64,000 nucleotides of DNA from Clostridium_I sp047718555 (lineage in GTDB: Bacteria; Bacillota; Clostridia; Clostridiales; Clostridiaceae). The DNA lies in assembly GCF_047718555.1 (NCBI RefSeq), contig NZ_JBDNRK010000015.1, forward strand, positions 17,889 through 81,888. Direction: 5' to 3'. The notes beneath the pieces are model-generated. The model worked only from the letters and a program-made list of their open reading frames with translations, was not told where the DNA came from and did no database searches. Position numbers and translations under genes: made by a program. This document shows positions 43,467 to 53,811 of the stretch, piece by piece (within the stretch, counting starts at the first letter, position 1; the number at the start of each line of letters is the position of its first letter).

Positions 43467-45407
43467 TTATTTATATAGAACTTTAAAAATATAAAATCCA
43501 TCTCTATCTCTTCCATACATTTCTCTAAAATATATATTATCATAACCATCATATATTGATAAATTTTCTTTTGTTAGGATGTAATTTATATTAAGTTTCT
43601 TTAAATCTCCGTTGTTTATCATAACTTCTATATTATCTGGTGCTAGCAATTTAAATGAAGTTTCACCTTTATAAAGCTTAAAAGTTATATGTTCATATCT
43701 ATTATAAATATCTTTATATTTTTCATCAGGATCAATTTTATTCCACTTTTCAAAATCAGGATAGAAATCTATTCCATTTAGAGTCTTTACCCCATTTGCA
43801 TATAGAAATGCTCCCATAACGTCATTTTCAGCAGAAATCCAGACGCCATTAGGTTCAGATGATCTTATATTTTGTATTCTATAAGATAAATAATTATTGT
43901 AAATTGCCCCTTCTCCTCTCGCAATTGGATTTACTGTTATTCCTGATATGAGTATAACAATTAGCATAAGTATACAAAAATATTTTTTTAAACCATTTGA
44001 AAAAAGATAATTTAACATAAAAAATAAAATGAATAATAATATATAAAAAATTGGATTTAAATAAGACTTCATCGGCGAATAAATTACAGATAAAACATAG
44101 GTAGCTGTAATTATTATACTAATGAGAAAGCTATACTTTCTGTTAATACATCTATTTTTAGAAATAGTAGCCAGCATCCAAATGCTTATAAATACTGAAG
44201 TTATTCCATATACTATCATCATCCTATTACCAGGTACATAAGATAAAAAAGTGATCTTTGCTATTGGAATAGGAATTTTAAATAACATATAAAAGATTTC
44301 AATAATAGAACATAAAATGAGTGCTATGCCATATTTTATATTTTCAACATTTTTACGAAAGATAAAGAATAACATTAAAACAGATGCTGGTAGAAAATTA
44401 TAAAATGAACTTATTTCACAATTATTTAAAAAATTAATATCTTTGTAAGGTAAAAATATATTAGTTAAAAATACATTTATATAATAATATGTCAGATCTC
44501 CTCCATTGCTTATTCTTTTTCCTGGATATGAAGTATTTAATATGGCCATTATAGCACCTTTAGATATAAGAACAACATGAATGAGCATAGATAAAATAAA
44601 TACTATTGTGAAAATAAATATTATTATATCTATACTTTTAAATTTTATTTTATCTCTATAATCCATTATTATAAGTATCATAAATACAAGACATAAATAT
44701 GCCATAGGAACTTGTAATGCAGGATATAGTACTAATGCAAAACCTATGCACGATAGAGAAAATAATATACAAAATAATATTTTCATTTTTATTACATTAA
44801 AATATTTGAATATATAATAAAAGGTTACCACTATAGCTTCCATATAAAATACTAGATCTCCAACGTGCTGCATAAACCACCATTGAACAGCTGGTGATAG
44901 AACTATCCAAAAAGCTCCTAGCAAAGATATCATCCTATCTTGTTTTGTTAAAATCATTGAGATTTCAAAAGACAATAAAAATAATAATATTATTTTCATA
45001 CACCAATACCATGATAAACCGTACTCTTTACCTAATAATAAAAATCCCCAATTTAATGGTTTAGCAAGTATAGATACATCCATTACTGGTGCATTGTAGC
45101 TAACTATCATATTTTGCCCAGATGTAGTTATATTATCATTTACTACAGGATAAAATTTATTATTCATTGCTTGGGATAAGTAATATGGCGTTTGCACTTC
45201 CCACTCATCACTTCTTATACCTCTAGACTTACCTAATAGATTTGTAGTATTTTTTGTATCTACCTTTGTGGTTACATAATTTTCCCAAATTCCAATAGAA
45301 CTTCCATGAATTTTAAACAAAACCAAAATAATGAAAATTATTAAACCTATAAAATATCTGTATTTTAATATTTTATTCATAGACACTATGTTTCCTTTAT
45401 TATTCAT
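43467..45407 (-). CDS. Large polytopic membrane protein, probable GT-C transferase
   Basis: 646 residues, around 12-13 helices. The first outer loop contains LLGKSRGIRSDEWEVQTPYY with the acidic SDEW motif; WFMQHVGDLVFYMEA follows. The C-terminal ~130 residues form an outer domain (AENDVMGAFLYANGVKTLNG). This layout fits GT-C enzymes using lipid-phosphate sugars. It lies directly upstream of the GT2-SMR-SMR cassette and should consume its product. I know the family only as uncharacterised. Confidence 0.72.
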   Translation of the reverse strand: MNNKGNIVSMNKILKYRYFIGLIIFIILVLFKIHGSSIGIWENYVTTKVDTKNTTNLLGKSRGIRSDEWEVQTPYYLSQAMNNKFYPVVNDNITTSGQNMIVSYNAPVMDVSILAKPLNWGFLLLGKEYGLSWYWCMKIILLFLLSFEISMILTKQDRMISLLGAFWIVLSPAVQWWFMQHVGDLVFYMEAIVVTFYYIFKYFNVIKMKILFCILFSLSCIGFALVLYPALQVPMAYLCLVFMILIIMDYRDKIKFKSIDIIIFIFTIVFILSMLIHVVLISKGAIMAILNTSYPGKRISNGGDLTYYYINVFLTNIFLPYKDINFLNNCEISSFYNFLPASVLMLFFIFRKNVENIKYGIALILCSIIEIFYMLFKIPIPIAKITFLSYVPGNRMMIVYGITSVFISIWMLATISKNRCINRKYSFLISIIITATYVLSVIYSPMKSYLNPIFYILLFILFFMLNYLFSNGLKKYFCILMLIVILISGITVNPIARGEGAIYNNYLSYRIQNIRSSEPNGVWISAENDVMGAFLYANGVKTLNGIDFYPDFEKWNKIDPDEKYKDIYNRYEHITFKLYKGETSFKLLAPDNIEVMINNGDLKKLNINYILTKENLSIYDGYDNIYFREMYGRDRDGFYIFKVLYK

Positions 45408-45616
45408 TAACTATCACAATCCCCTTTAATTGTATAAAAAACAGCAATTGAAATTATAAATAACTTTTTATATCATTTAAATAAAGCCTAGAATTTTTTG
45501 TTACCTACATTAAAATAAATTTATAGAAGTTAATATTTTCAATTTAATATTAATTTTTTTATTGAAGTTAATTAAAAGTAAGATATTTTACTAAATTTTA
45601 TTTAGCATCAATATAT

Positions 45617-46912
45617 TTATTGAAAAAATCTTTTTAATTTAGACTTTATTCTAATGAAATAATATTTTATTAATCCATTTGGTCTGTAAAATAATTTTAC
45701 TTTTTTTAGTTTGTCGTTAGATATATATGGATTGCTACAAAAATTCTCTAAGGGCTTAACAACAAATTGCCACATGAATTTTTGCTTAACTAAATTAATA
45801 TTTTGTTTTGCCTTTTCATATCTACTTCTATCTTCTAATAAATCAATTATCATATCAGCCAATTCATTAAAATCTTTTTCATTATGGCAAATTCCTAAAT
45901 TTTCATTTTCAACAAGCTCTGACATGTAATCCCCTTTAGTTAAAACCATAGGAAGATTACACCACAAGTAATCCAATATTCTAGTTCTAAAAGAAAATCT
46001 TGTCTCTAAATTATTTAAATATGTACTTACTCCTAAGTCTGCTTCTAACAAATAATTTTGTCTTTGTGAATATTCAACCCAATCATTAAAAAATATATTT
46101 TTATTATATAGATCATATTCCTTAGATTTTTCAATACATTTTTCTGCCACAGTAGTATCACAATTCATGCTTGGATGGCCTATACCCATAAAAAATAATT
46201 TTATGTCTTTTCTCTTCTTACAAATTACATTCATTGCTTCAATAAGAGTCAGTGGATCAAACCAGTTCCAGATTCCACCACCCCATATTATAACTTTATC
46301 CTCTTCACTTATCCCCTTCCAAACTCCTTTTAAAACTTGCTTAGTTTTAATAGGAGCATTATTATCCAAACCAAAAGGTACAACACCAATTAATTTTTCC
46401 ATCTTTATGTTATCACTATAGGTGACAGGATTTATTCTATTTATGGCAGATAGCATTCCAAGCCAATAATCTTTCTGCTTTTCACTGGAACATATAAAAT
46501 AATCTCCCAGTGCAAGCTGCTCAAGAATTAAATCTAAATCTGTTTCATGATATGTTAATCTATCTTTAAAATCAATAAATTTTCTAAGTTCAAGATTTTC
46601 TAAAGTAATTGGATCATAGATATCTACAACTTTAGATTTTTTTATTCTTTTTAAAAAAGGATACAATCTAAAAGCTATCCCCTGCATCACTATGGAATCA
46701 ACAATTTTAGCATAATCTTTAAGTTCATTTTTATTTGCTTCAATAACTTTAAATTTTTCATTTTTAAAATTAAAGTTTGTATTTTTATTTGGTATAAATA
46801 ATATCACATCTAATGTTTTACTTAATTCTTTAGCAAAATTATAGTAACGTATACCTGGTCCAGTCATCTTTTTTGCTATAGCGTCCGGGCTTATTAATAA
46901 TACTTTTTTCAT
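45617..46912 (-). CDS. Glycosyltransferase family 4, paralogue of the next gene's second domain
   Basis: 431 residues, GT-B type: LISPDAIAKKMTGPGIRYYN at the N-terminus, VDIYDPITLENLELR, VIIWGGGIWNWFDPLTLIEA and YLNNLETRFSFRTRILDYLW as the donor domain. The same blocks occur in the middle of the adjacent 1006-residue protein, so the two arose by tandem duplication. Donor and acceptor unknown; the position next to wzm/wzt suggests synthesis of the ABC-exported polymer. Confidence 0.88.
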   Translation of the reverse strand: MKKVLLISPDAIAKKMTGPGIRYYNFAKELSKTLDVILFIPNKNTNFNFKNEKFKVIEANKNELKDYAKIVDSIVMQGIAFRLYPFLKRIKKSKVVDIYDPITLENLELRKFIDFKDRLTYHETDLDLILEQLALGDYFICSSEKQKDYWLGMLSAINRINPVTYSDNIKMEKLIGVVPFGLDNNAPIKTKQVLKGVWKGISEEDKVIIWGGGIWNWFDPLTLIEAMNVICKKRKDIKLFFMGIGHPSMNCDTTVAEKCIEKSKEYDLYNKNIFFNDWVEYSQRQNYLLEADLGVSTYLNNLETRFSFRTRILDYLWCNLPMVLTKGDYMSELVENENLGICHNEKDFNELADMIIDLLEDRSRYEKAKQNINLVKQKFMWQFVVKPLENFCSNPYISNDKLKKVKLFYRPNGLIKYYFIRIKSKLKRFFQ

Positions 46913-46936
46913 AAAATATCTCCTTAGTCAAATATA

Positions 46937-49900
46937 TTATTTCTTAAAAAATCCTATATTTCTAATAAAACCCAATCTTCCACTTAATTTACTTTTCCAT
47001 ATATTTAATTCAGAAACATTTTTTGATAAATAAGACATTGATTTCTTTATCTCAGAAAGTTCCTTATTTAAAGCATTTATATTACCAATTTCAGACCTAC
47101 TACCATTTAATTCATTCTTATCAAATACCTTTGTTCCAGCTTGTGCATAATAGGAATCATCCAATTTAATTCCCTTCTTTTCACTTATTGGACGATCAGA
47201 TATTATGCACTTTGTTTTCATAGTCAAACTTCCTTCAACAGTTACACCATTATTCCATATTTCTCCGCAATCGCTTATGGCCTCATCCTTAAATAGAGTT
47301 ATACAATTTGACGGAGTGGCCTCCTCAGATTCAAAATAGAAATAAAATGTTCTTCCCTCTGAATTTATTATAGGTTTAAATGTGATTTCGAACCACCCAT
47401 TATCAACCAATATACTTGCATCTATATCTTTCTCCACAATCAAATCATCTGTAAAGGCATCAAATAATTTAAACTTAACAACATGCTCATTAGATCTTGA
47501 ATATGTTCCAAACATTAATTCAATAGAAGTTAAATTAGGATATCTGCATCTAAATTTTTGTCCTATTTTAAAATTGCTCATTATAGCACCTACAATTTCC
47601 TGCTTGGAAATTTGATTTATGTCTGTTATATAATTATATGTATCTGCATTACTGATATCATCGTCTTGTTTTTTAACAGGATCTAAGCAAAATTGTTTTA
47701 AAGGTTCCGTTACTATATCCCATTTATATTTTTCTCTATATTTTCTAATATTATTTTTGGTTTCTTCATAAAAAGTATTATCATCTACCATTTTTATAAT
47801 AGCATCTTTAATTGATTTATCATCATTATATTTTACAACTAATCCCAATCCATATTTTTCAATATCATCTGCGAAATAATCACCTTCCGTTGATATTATA
47901 GGTAGATTAGACCATAGATAATCTAAGATTCTTGTTCTAAAGGAAAATCTTGTTTCTAAATTATCAAAATGGCAGCTCACTCCAGCATAGGACTCCAATA
48001 AAAAGTTTTGCCTATCACTATACTCAACCCAATCCATATTGAAAAATACTAATTCATCCTTTATTCCAAATTCTTCAGCTAGTTTTATTGCGTTTGAAGT
48101 CATCTCCATTTCTGGTATTTCTGGATTTGGATGTTTTACACCTAAAAATAAGAGTTTAATGTCTTTTCTTTCCTTAGATATACTATAGATTGCCTTAATT
48201 AGACTTAATGGATCAAACCAATTCCAAACTCCACCACCCCATATAAACACCTTATCACTTTCTTCTAAATTAGGTATTTTTTCAATGAGAGCTCCCTTTC
48301 TAGTATGAACAGGATCTTCTGTACTAATTCCAAAAGGAACCAAACCTATTAATCTCTCCAATTTATTTGACATTTTATATTCTACTGGATTTACTTTATT
48401 TAATGATGAAAGCATTCCTATCCAAAAATCTTTTTGTTTTTCATTTGCACAGATAAAATAATCTCCTAACACTAACTGGTTATTTAATGTGTTAAGGTCA
48501 CTTTCATGTATTTCAGATCTAATTTTTAATGATTTATTTTTATGTATCTCTAAATTTTCTATTGTATAAGGATCATATAAATCTACTATTACTATCTTAT
48601 CTTTACACATACTTTTAAGTGTTACTACTTTTTCTAATATCATACCATGGAGTAAAATTATATCGCTCTCATAGAATTTATTAATTAAAGCCTGTGGTCT
48701 TTCTACATTGTATCTAAAAAATTTAAAACCTAATGTATCCTCATCTAAGTCTGTTTTATTTGGAATGGCAAGTGTAACATTACATATATGAGACAATTGC
48801 TTGGCTATCTCAAAATACCTTATTCCTGGTCCTGCCATCTTTGCCGCAATATTATCCGTACATATAATCAACAATTCAAGCTTTTGGCTTCCAAAATAGT
48901 TTTGTAAACCCATAGAATTTGTTATATTAGATATTAAATTATTATATTTATTATTTTTTTCTGCTGTTATAAGATTTTTATATGGACTATCTATAAATAA
49001 TTTTATTATTTCATCATCAGATTTTTTTCTATTTCTTTGTATATAATCTCTTTTTTCTTTCATTAAAGGCAAATTAGTTGAAAAATCCATAATGCCTAAA
49101 ACATCAGGATTATCCTCGTCACTTATACCTCGTTCTGTATATTGCTTATAATTTTTCATAAGTAAAGCACCGGTCAATATTTCGTATACTCTTTTTTCCT
49201 CATAATTCTTGTAAATAGTAAACAAAGAATTTCTTTCAAACATTCTCATAACTTTATTTCTATTCATTTTTTTAGATGTACTATTATGCTTATGATAACA
49301 AATAGCTTTTGAACAGAATCTAACTTTATAACCTAATACCCATAATCTCCATCCTAAGTCCACATCCTCAAAATAGGCAAAGTAATCTTCATCCAATCCT
49401 CCTATTTCTAAATATATATTTCTATCTATAAGCATCGCTCCACCACAAGCAAATAATATATCTTTATCCTCATTATACCTTTTATTAGCCTCATCAATTT
49501 CTATGCCGAAGTCATACTGATAGCCGTGTCCATAAAAATTAATACTACCACCTGCAAAATCTAGTTTACTTCCATCCCAATTAAGTATCTTGCTTCCTAC
49601 ACAAACATAACTATCATCATTACAACTATCTAATGTTTCCACCATGTCGTTTAACCAATTAGCATCTATTTTCATATCATTATTTATTAATGCTATATAG
49701 TCACCCTTAGCAATTTTAGCCGCATCATTATTAGGCTTCGCAAAGCCTTCATTTGACTTATTTTGAATTATCTTTACATTTTTAAATTTACTCTTAACAA
49801 ATTGTACTGATCCGTCTTTTGAGCCATTATCTACCATTATGTATTCGATTTTATCCTTGGGATAATTTAACTTATTAAGTGTACTAAAACATTCTTTTAG

Positions 49901-49957
49901 ATGATGTTTTCCATTATAATTTACTATAATAAAACTAATTGATTTTTCTCCATTCAT
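46937..49957 (-). CDS. Fused GT2-GT4 glycosyltransferase with beta-rich domain and C-terminal coiled coil
   Basis: 1006 residues. Residues ~5-270 are GT2 (SFIIVNYNGKHHLKECF, VDNGSKDGS, LINNDMKIDANW, AYFEDVDLGWRLWVLGYKV). ~360-740 are GT4 (ICTDNIAAKMAGPGIRYFEI, FIWGGGVWNWFDPLSLIKA). ~770-920 are a beta-sandwich-like region. ~955-995 form a likely coiled coil (NALNKELSEIKKSMSYLSKN). Bifunctional polymerases of this type make alternating linkages. The beta region could bind glycan, like the tail of Wzt. It is followed by its single-domain GT4 paralogue. Confidence 0.9.
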   Translation of the reverse strand: MNGEKSISFIIVNYNGKHHLKECFSTLNKLNYPKDKIEYIMVDNGSKDGSVQFVKSKFKNVKIIQNKSNEGFAKPNNDAAKIAKGDYIALINNDMKIDANWLNDMVETLDSCNDDSYVCVGSKILNWDGSKLDFAGGSINFYGHGYQYDFGIEIDEANKRYNEDKDILFACGGAMLIDRNIYLEIGGLDEDYFAYFEDVDLGWRLWVLGYKVRFCSKAICYHKHNSTSKKMNRNKVMRMFERNSLFTIYKNYEEKRVYEILTGALLMKNYKQYTERGISDEDNPDVLGIMDFSTNLPLMKEKRDYIQRNRKKSDDEIIKLFIDSPYKNLITAEKNNKYNNLISNITNSMGLQNYFGSQKLELLIICTDNIAAKMAGPGIRYFEIAKQLSHICNVTLAIPNKTDLDEDTLGFKFFRYNVERPQALINKFYESDIILLHGMILEKVVTLKSMCKDKIVIVDLYDPYTIENLEIHKNKSLKIRSEIHESDLNTLNNQLVLGDYFICANEKQKDFWIGMLSSLNKVNPVEYKMSNKLERLIGLVPFGISTEDPVHTRKGALIEKIPNLEESDKVFIWGGGVWNWFDPLSLIKAIYSISKERKDIKLLFLGVKHPNPEIPEMEMTSNAIKLAEEFGIKDELVFFNMDWVEYSDRQNFLLESYAGVSCHFDNLETRFSFRTRILDYLWSNLPIISTEGDYFADDIEKYGLGLVVKYNDDKSIKDAIIKMVDDNTFYEETKNNIRKYREKYKWDIVTEPLKQFCLDPVKKQDDDISNADTYNYITDINQISKQEIVGAIMSNFKIGQKFRCRYPNLTSIELMFGTYSRSNEHVVKFKLFDAFTDDLIVEKDIDASILVDNGWFEITFKPIINSEGRTFYFYFESEEATPSNCITLFKDEAISDCGEIWNNGVTVEGSLTMKTKCIISDRPISEKKGIKLDDSYYAQAGTKVFDKNELNGSRSEIGNINALNKELSEIKKSMSYLSKNVSELNIWKSKLSGRLGFIRNIGFFKK

Positions 49958-49990
49958 TTAACTAACACCACTTTCTCTATATCCTGTGTA

Positions 49991-51277
49991 TTATAAGCGC
50001 CAATCACATTTAAGTTGTACTTTTCCTTCTTCCTTTATATTTCCCTCATTTATTATAAAATAATAATGCTTATTTCTATAATCGTATAACTCATCTCCAC
50101 CTTCATTGGATATGCCTACAGATATATAATACTTTGAATGTAAAAAAGGATTATCTTGTATTACAAAACTAATAAAATTACTATCTTTAATATCAGTAAT
50201 AAGTATTCCATCCTGATTACAATTATGGTATGAAAGTCTCCAGCCTTCTTCACTAAACACTTCAAAATATAAAATAGCAGCTTCTACTGCTTGATTTTTT
50301 TTAATCTCTAAATTCACTTTTATATCTTCACCTGAATTGAATACATTTTTAACCATGCCTGCATTATCTGAAAAATATACCTTTGAAATTTCTAATTTTC
50401 TATTTCCATCCCTATTTCCTGTACTTGAGAATTCTTTCGCTTCATGAATATCAAAATTTATATCACTGGCCTTTTCAAGCAATCCAGTAATACCTTTTTC
50501 TTCAATTTCCCTATTAAGCTCTAACTTTTCATCACTAGATGAATACAGAAGCTTCATATACAGTCCTATCATTCTATCTGGTGTGTCTTCAATAACAAAT
50601 CCACCCTTTTTAATAAATATAACTCTGTCGCATATTTTTTTTACAATTCCCATATCATGAGATACAAATACAATAGTTTTGCCTTCCTCTTTAAAGGATT
50701 GAATTTTATCCAAGCATTTCTTTTGAAAATTAGCGTCACCTACAGCTAAGACTTCATCTACAAGAAGTATATCTGGATCCACACTAACTGCCACTGAAAA
50801 TGCCAATCTCATGTACATACCAGAGGAATAATTTTTAACTGGTGTATCCATAAAATTACTTAGTTCAGCAAATTCTACAATATCATTGTATCTTTCATCA
50901 ATTTCTGATTTACTTAGCCCTAAAATTGAACCATACATGTAGACATTTTCCCTTCCAGATAAGTCCGGCTGAAATCCTACACCTATTTCTAGTAGTGATG
51001 AAATTTTACCATTTACAATTACTTCTCCTGCATTTGGCTTTAATATATTGGATATTAATTTTAAGCTGGTACTTTTTCCAGTACCATTTTCTCCAATTAT
51101 ACCTACAGTTTCTCCCTTTTCAATTTTAAATGAAGCATCTTTTAAAACATCGATAATTTGTACCTGGACCTTAGCTCTTTGTAAGACCTTAGCTAAAAAT
51201 TTTTCTTTTAAAGAGTAATTTTTATTCTGATATATTTTAAAATGCTTTGTAACATTTTTAAATTCTATAACTGACAT
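49991..51277 (-). CDS. wzt: ABC transporter ATP-binding protein, Wzt/TagH type with C-terminal substrate domain
   Basis: 428 residues. The ATPase part has Walker A GIIGENGTGKST, signature VKNYSSGMYMRLAFSVAVSV and Walker B DILLVDEVLAVGDANF. Residues ~285-428 form the beta-sandwich of Wzt_C type (FNSGEDIKVNLEIKKNQAVE; FSEEGWRLSYHNC), which in O9a-like systems recognises the finished glycan end. It powers export with the permease encoded 35 bases upstream. Confidence 0.94.
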   Translation of the reverse strand: MSVIEFKNVTKHFKIYQNKNYSLKEKFLAKVLQRAKVQVQIIDVLKDASFKIEKGETVGIIGENGTGKSTSLKLISNILKPNAGEVIVNGKISSLLEIGVGFQPDLSGRENVYMYGSILGLSKSEIDERYNDIVEFAELSNFMDTPVKNYSSGMYMRLAFSVAVSVDPDILLVDEVLAVGDANFQKKCLDKIQSFKEEGKTIVFVSHDMGIVKKICDRVIFIKKGGFVIEDTPDRMIGLYMKLLYSSSDEKLELNREIEEKGITGLLEKASDINFDIHEAKEFSSTGNRDGNRKLEISKVYFSDNAGMVKNVFNSGEDIKVNLEIKKNQAVEAAILYFEVFSEEGWRLSYHNCNQDGILITDIKDSNFISFVIQDNPFLHSKYYISVGISNEGGDELYDYRNKHYYFIINEGNIKEEGKVQLKCDWRL

Positions 51278-51312
51278 GCACTATTCAACACCTTTTTCTA
51301 TAATTTCGTACA

Positions 51313-52116
51313 TTATATTTCTTCTGCAAATACCACTTCTATCTTTCTAAACAATCTGAATCCAAAGAATATTAAAATAAAGTCAATTATAAATATTACT
51401 AATATGTATAAATAATACGGAAATGTATTAGTGTACAAAATAGACCTCACACTTTCTACCATTAACGTCATTGGATTCAATAGAATTAACTTTTCGAATA
51501 AAGGATGGCCTTTCAAAAGTGTTAGTGGATATACAATAGGTGTAAGATACATCCACAAATTAAATATTACTTCAACTAGATGTGAAATATCTCTATACAG
51601 AACATTTAATGATGATAATATTAGAGATAATCCAACTGTAAATCCTAATATTAATAATAAAGCTATCGGCAACATTATAAGAGGTATACCAATATGAAGT
51701 CCCTCTACTACTATTGCAATAAATAAAATTAATAGAGTTATAATGAAATTAATAAAATTCGAAAATATAATGGACAGTGGTATTATTTCTCTAGGAAAAT
51801 AAACCTTTTTTATTAAATTTGCATTACCTATTATAGAAGTAGTACTTCCCATAACCCCTGCGGCAAAAAAATTCCATGGAAGTAATCCACAAAGTAAAAA
51901 CACAGTAAAATGAGGTGTAGTTTGTCTCATAATAAGCTTAAATGCAAATGTATAGACAAACAGCATCAATATTGGATTTAAAAATGACCATAAAAATCCC
52001 AAAACTGAATTTCTATATTTCAATTTTAATTCTTTTGATGTTAAATTTATAAGTAATTCCTTTGAATCATATATTTCTTTAATGTATCCAATAAAATCTT
52101 TCATACTTTTTATCAC
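51313..52116 (-). CDS. wzm: ABC-2 type polysaccharide export permease (Wzm/TagG)
   Basis: 267 residues, six helices, N-terminal amphipathic region ELLINLTSKELKLKYRNSVLG followed by FLWSFLNPILMLFVYTFAF, and the PREIIPLSIIFSNFI loop, all classic for TagG/Wzm. It forms the membrane channel for lipid-linked polysaccharide or teichoic acid. GTG start at 52116 after AAGGTG; an ATG at codon 5 is the alternative. Confidence 0.93.
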   Translation of the reverse strand: MIKSMKDFIGYIKEIYDSKELLINLTSKELKLKYRNSVLGFLWSFLNPILMLFVYTFAFKLIMRQTTPHFTVFLLCGLLPWNFFAAGVMGSTTSIIGNANLIKKVYFPREIIPLSIIFSNFINFIITLLILFIAIVVEGLHIGIPLIMLPIALLLILGFTVGLSLILSSLNVLYRDISHLVEVIFNLWMYLTPIVYPLTLLKGHPLFEKLILLNPMTLMVESVRSILYTNTFPYYLYILVIFIIDFILIFFGFRLFRKIEVVFAEEI

Positions 52117-52169
52117 TAAATCACCTTCAATTGTTAATATTTAAATCAAACTAAATTTATACTAACTTA

Positions 52170-53573
52170 TCATTTATGTTTATTCAATCTTTTTATATAT
52201 TCTAATTCTAGTTTTCTATCTTTAATAATTTCATCTAAGCTTGTTTCTTCTTTCACGCCCTCGGTACTTTCCTTTAAAAATATAATCTTAATAGTTTGAA
52301 ATATCAATTTTATATCTAATAAAATAGAATAATTTTTAATATATATAATATCATATCTTACCTTATCCTGAGGGGTAGTATTATATTTCCCAAGTACCTG
52401 TGCAAGTCCTGTTAATCCAGCTTTAACCACTGTTCTATATTTATAATCTGGTATTTCCTTTTCAAATTTATCCACATAAAATGGCCTTTCAGGTCTAGGA
52501 CCAACAATACTCATGTCACCATTTAGTATATTGAATAACTGAGGCAATTCATCCATTCGTATAGCTCTAATTATTTTACCTACCTTTGTAATTCTAGGGT
52601 CTTCATCTGTGGCAAGTACAGGCCCAGATAATTTTTCCGCATTCATTTTCATAGATCTGAATTTTATAACATTAAAATTTCTTCCACCTTCTGTAACCCT
52701 TTCTTGCTTATAAAATACATTACCGCCATCCGACAATTTTATACTTATAGCTATGAGCAGCATAAAAGGAGAAGCAATTACAATACCTACAAATGCTAAA
52801 ATAACATCCAACACCCTTTTTATAGCTTTTTCCTCTTCAGTTAAACATAGAGATTTTGCCTTTAACAGTGGAAGATCGTCAATTTTGTTTAATTTTGATC
52901 CTAGTAATGCTAAATCACTCATTGCAGGGACTATAAGTATGCTTTTCTGTTCAATTAAACATTTATCAAGTATATAATCTTTAAATTCACTTTTAATATC
53001 ATCACACAGTATTACAATCTCTACTTTATTGATTAAATCAACTATATTGTCAAAATCCGGATGACAAATGTATTTTATATTATATAAATCACTTTGCTTT
53101 AATAATATTTTCTTTGCCACATGCTCTGTATTTGCATTTCCAATTATAATAACATCCTTTTTCCCATACATAGCTCTCTTTATTTTCCATACGAAGGACT
53201 TCCATATACTTAACAAAACAATCTGAATAACTGAACTATATAAAATAACCATTCTCGGATAAGAAAATGCCCTTAAGAAAAATGTTACCGCCATAGTTGA
53301 TATACATAACATTATTATTGTTAAAAATACAGAATAAACAATTTCACTAATGGATTGCTTAATTAAATCTGCTAATCCATATACATACATAAATATCAAA
53401 TATATTATTATAGTAAAAGGTGCAGTTATAATAAATGGTTCATAATTAAATCTTGGAGGATTGAAATTAAATTTGATCATATATGAAAGATAAATTGCTA
53501 AAATTACAAGTACAATATCTATAACTGTAAATAGTAATTCATATAAATTAGTAAGGGATGCTTTTTTCTTCAT
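52170..53573 (-). CDS. Polyprenyl-phosphate sugar-1-phosphate transferase, WbaP/exopolysaccharide initiation type
   Basis: 467 residues. Four to five N-terminal helices, a Rossmann-like middle (VIIGNANTEHVAKKIL), then the catalytic domain. That domain has KRVLDVILAFVGIVIASPFM, YKQERVTEGGRNFNVIKFRS, RMDELPQLFNILNGDMSIVG-type and PRPERP motifs, and AGLTGLAQVLGKYNT. It starts polymer synthesis by putting hexose-1-phosphate on undecaprenyl phosphate. Start at 53573 because GAGAGG is 8 bases away; an upstream in-frame ATG is unsupported. First gene of the wzm/wzt operon. Confidence 0.94.
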   Translation of the reverse strand: MKKKASLTNLYELLFTVIDIVLVILAIYLSYMIKFNFNPPRFNYEPFIITAPFTIIIYLIFMYVYGLADLIKQSISEIVYSVFLTIIMLCISTMAVTFFLRAFSYPRMVILYSSVIQIVLLSIWKSFVWKIKRAMYGKKDVIIIGNANTEHVAKKILLKQSDLYNIKYICHPDFDNIVDLINKVEIVILCDDIKSEFKDYILDKCLIEQKSILIVPAMSDLALLGSKLNKIDDLPLLKAKSLCLTEEEKAIKRVLDVILAFVGIVIASPFMLLIAISIKLSDGGNVFYKQERVTEGGRNFNVIKFRSMKMNAEKLSGPVLATDEDPRITKVGKIIRAIRMDELPQLFNILNGDMSIVGPRPERPFYVDKFEKEIPDYKYRTVVKAGLTGLAQVLGKYNTTPQDKVRYDIIYIKNYSILLDIKLIFQTIKIIFLKESTEGVKEETSLDEIIKDRKLELEYIKRLNKHK

Positions 53574-53768
53574 ATAACCAACCTCTCTTATATCAGGCAT
53601 TGCTAAATAATATATTCTTGCGCTGCATTGTCCTGTAAATCCACTTCAATATTATACTGCATTTTATGTTTCTACGATAGACATATTTTATAGAAATTCT
53701 ACATTAAAATGTCTTTTTTATTATCTTTCGTAAATACTCATACATTGATCAGATATAATAAAAATTAA

Positions 53769-53801
53769 AGGCATACCGTAAACAACCTCATGGTATAGCC
53801 T
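53769..53801 (-). terminator. Terminator after rfbC
   Basis: Minus-strand AGGCTATACC pairs with GGTATGCCT with one bulge, followed by TTTAATTTTTATT, 10 bases past the rfbC stop. It ends the rfbABC transcript before the exporter operon. Confidence 0.7.
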
Positions 53802-53811
53802 AAAATTTTCA

